From positions 1 through 7,000 of the forward strand of contig JAFUKV010000141.1 of NCBI GenBank assembly GCA_017467745.1: a stretch of DNA of 7,000 nt. Reading direction: 5' to 3'. The notes under the pieces were generated by a model. It searched no databases and was not told where the DNA came from. It saw only the letters and a program-made list of their open reading frames with translations. This document shows, piece after piece, positions 6,176-7,000 of this stretch (position 1 is its first letter; each line of letters starts with the position of its first letter). This DNA comes from Bacteroidaceae bacterium. GTDB lineage: Bacteria > Bacteroidota > Bacteroidia > Bacteroidales > CHK158-818. The position numbers and the translations under genes were made by a program.

Positions 6176-6190
6176 AATTATAATCCCACC
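6135..6190 (+). promoter_or_regulatory. Antiterminator 2 of the pheA leader
   Basis: GGTGGGAT (6135-6142) is perfectly complementary to ATCCCACC (6183-6190). After a bulged A the pairing can continue with ATA (6143-6145) against TAT (6179-6181). The second strand overlaps the 5' arm of terminator 2, so the two structures compete. The G-rich strand lies 13 nt after the last Phe codon, so a ribosome stalled in the run would leave it free to pair. Confidence 0.75.
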
Positions 6191-6215
6191 GTTATAATAA
6201 CGAGTGGGATTTTTT
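6182..6215 (+). terminator. Terminator 2 (attenuator), just before pheA
   Basis: AATCCCAC (6182-6189) pairs with GTGGGATT (6204-6211). Inside it CGTTA (6190-6194) pairs with TAACG (6198-6202), giving 13 bp with a single bulged A and a TAA loop. Six T residues follow (6210-6215). It ends 14 nt before the pheA ATG, too close to be an end-of-gene signal for anything but the leader. Confidence 0.88.
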
Positions 6216-6229
6216 AATAATCGAAAAAG

Positions 6230-6937
6230 ATGAAAAGAGTAGCCATACAAGGTATAGCAGGATGTTACCACGAAGTTGCCGCACGCAATTATTTTAGAGA
6301 CGAAGAGATAGCCATAGAACCGTGTCCTACTTTCGCCCACATATTCAAAGCTATGAGCAAAGACGATACCCTTTTAGGGATTATGGCCATAGAAAATACC
6401 ATAGCCGGAAGCCTATTGCAAAACCACGAACTTTTACGTAAAAGCGATGTTTGCATCGTCGGAGAATACAAATTGCGCATCTCCCACTCATTGGCTGCCC
6501 TTCCGGACGAAACGATGGACGATATTGCGGAAATAAACTCGCATCCCATCGCATTGATGCAATGCGAAGAATTTCTTGACGAATACCCCAAAATAAAAGT
6601 CGTAGAAAAAGGCGATACTGCATCCAGCGCAAAAGAGATAGCTGAAAAAAATTTAAAAGGCCATGCCGCAATTTGCAGTAAATTCGCTGCCGAATTGTAC
6701 GGACTCAAAACATTGGCAGAAGGTATAGAAACCAACAAACGTAACTTTACCCGTTTCTTAATTTTGGCCGACAGCTGGCAAAAAGAAAACATCATTCAAG
6801 AGTCGGACATCAACAAATCATCCATTGTTTTCAGCCTACCCCACTCACAAGGAAGTCTGTCGAAAGTTCTGACCATACTCTCTTTTTACGACATTAATCT
6901 GACTAAAATACAATCGCTTCCCATCATCGGAAGATAG
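6230..6937 (+). CDS. pheA: Prephenate dehydratase, C-terminal ACT domain cut short by in-frame stop
   Basis: This enzyme converts prephenate to phenylpyruvate in phenylalanine synthesis. The catalytic domain (residues 1-180) looks intact: GIAGCYHEVAARNYF (8-22), GIMAIENTIAGSL (50-62), GDTASSA (128-134), the AAICSKFAAELYGL segment (146-159) and the catalytic TRF motif (174-176) in RNFTRFLIL. An ACT domain begins near residue 196 (SSIVFSLPHSQGSLSKVL) and reaches LTKIQSLPIIG, the equivalent of the ESRP Phe-binding loop. A TAG (6935-6937) then ends the frame at 235 residues, about 45 short of the usual length of roughly 280. Conserved-looking sequence continues in the same frame beyond it. The start is well supported by the family-like N-terminus MKRVAIQG and by terminator 2 just upstream. 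Expression should depend on the tandem attenuators. Confidence 0.88.
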   Translation: MKRVAIQGIAGCYHEVAARNYFRDEEIAIEPCPTFAHIFKAMSKDDTLLGIMAIENTIAGSLLQNHELLRKSDVCIVGEYKLRISHSLAALPDETMDDIAEINSHPIALMQCEEFLDEYPKIKVVEKGDTASSAKEIAEKNLKGHAAICSKFAAELYGLKTLAEGIETNKRNFTRFLILADSWQKENIIQESDINKSSIVFSLPHSQGSLSKVLTILSFYDINLTKIQSLPIIGR

Positions 6938-7000
6938 TGGGAGTACAGATTCTATATAGATGTATAATTCGATAACTTCAAACGTTACAGTCAATCACTC
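6938..7000 (+). pseudogene. Remainder of the pheA ACT domain after the stop (runs off window)
   Basis: In the same frame as pheA, the bases after the TAG read WEYRFYIDV, then TAA (6965-6967), then FDNFKRYSQSL to the window end. Intact Bacteroidales prephenate dehydratases typically continue with IIGR-x-WEY-x-FY-x-DV-x-F in this place. The sequence is thus the expected final ACT strand and helix with single-codon interruptions at two sites and no shift of frame. Confidence 0.65.

Noticed and set aside
6068..6340. 90-residue minus-strand ORF
   Set aside because: It is antisense to leader peptide 2, terminator 2 and the start of pheA, all of which have strong independent support.
6935..6967. 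Stop-codon reassignment explaining the interrupted pheA
   Set aside because: The ribosomal, antiporter and hydrolase genes in the window all end normally in TAA, and both TAG and TAA would have to be recoded; truncation or sequence error is simpler.

Overview
The window looks like chromosomal DNA from a member of the Bacteroidota, most likely order Bacteroidales. The evidence is AT-rich intergenic DNA, several promoters of the Bacteroidetes type (TTTG, 18-20 nt, TAnnTTTG), start codons without a Shine-Dalgarno sequence, and a secreted GH3/serine-hydrolase fusion of a kind common in that phylum. Genus cannot be fixed from the sequence alone.

Layout. At the left edge is the C-terminal tail of a Lys/Ala-rich protein, probably ribosomal protein S1, followed by a strong hairpin terminator. 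About 280 nt with no recognisable gene follow. Then, on the minus strand, come a possible 31-residue single-membrane-helix peptide (473-568) and a 991-residue periplasmic fusion of a NagZ-like beta-N-acetylglucosaminidase to a beta-lactamase-fold serine hydrolase (637-3612), probably for muropeptide breakdown. A divergent intergenic region leads rightward into rplS (ribosomal protein L19), with a good promoter, a foldable 5' leader and a perfect 42-nt palindromic terminator. Next is an NhaC-family Na+/H+ antiporter gene with its own consensus promoter.

The most interesting part is 5866-6229, upstream of pheA (prephenate dehydratase). A consensus promoter, overlapped by a palindrome, reads into two successive complete attenuators. 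Each has a short peptide gene with an uninterrupted run of Phe and Tyr codons (ten in the first, nine in the second), a small hairpin, a G-rich strand able to pair with the 5' arm of a downstream terminator, and that terminator with its T-run. The second peptide gene begins at the end of the first T-run, so RNA polymerase must pass two aromatic-amino-acid checkpoints before reaching pheA. Mixed Phe and Tyr codons suggest that the transcript also carries tyrosine-pathway genes beyond the window.

The pheA frame is intact through its catalytic domain but is cut by TAG within the ACT domain. Conserved ACT-like sequence continues in the same frame past that stop and past a second stop (TAA) 30 nt later. 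This is either a real truncation of the feedback domain or a sequence error.
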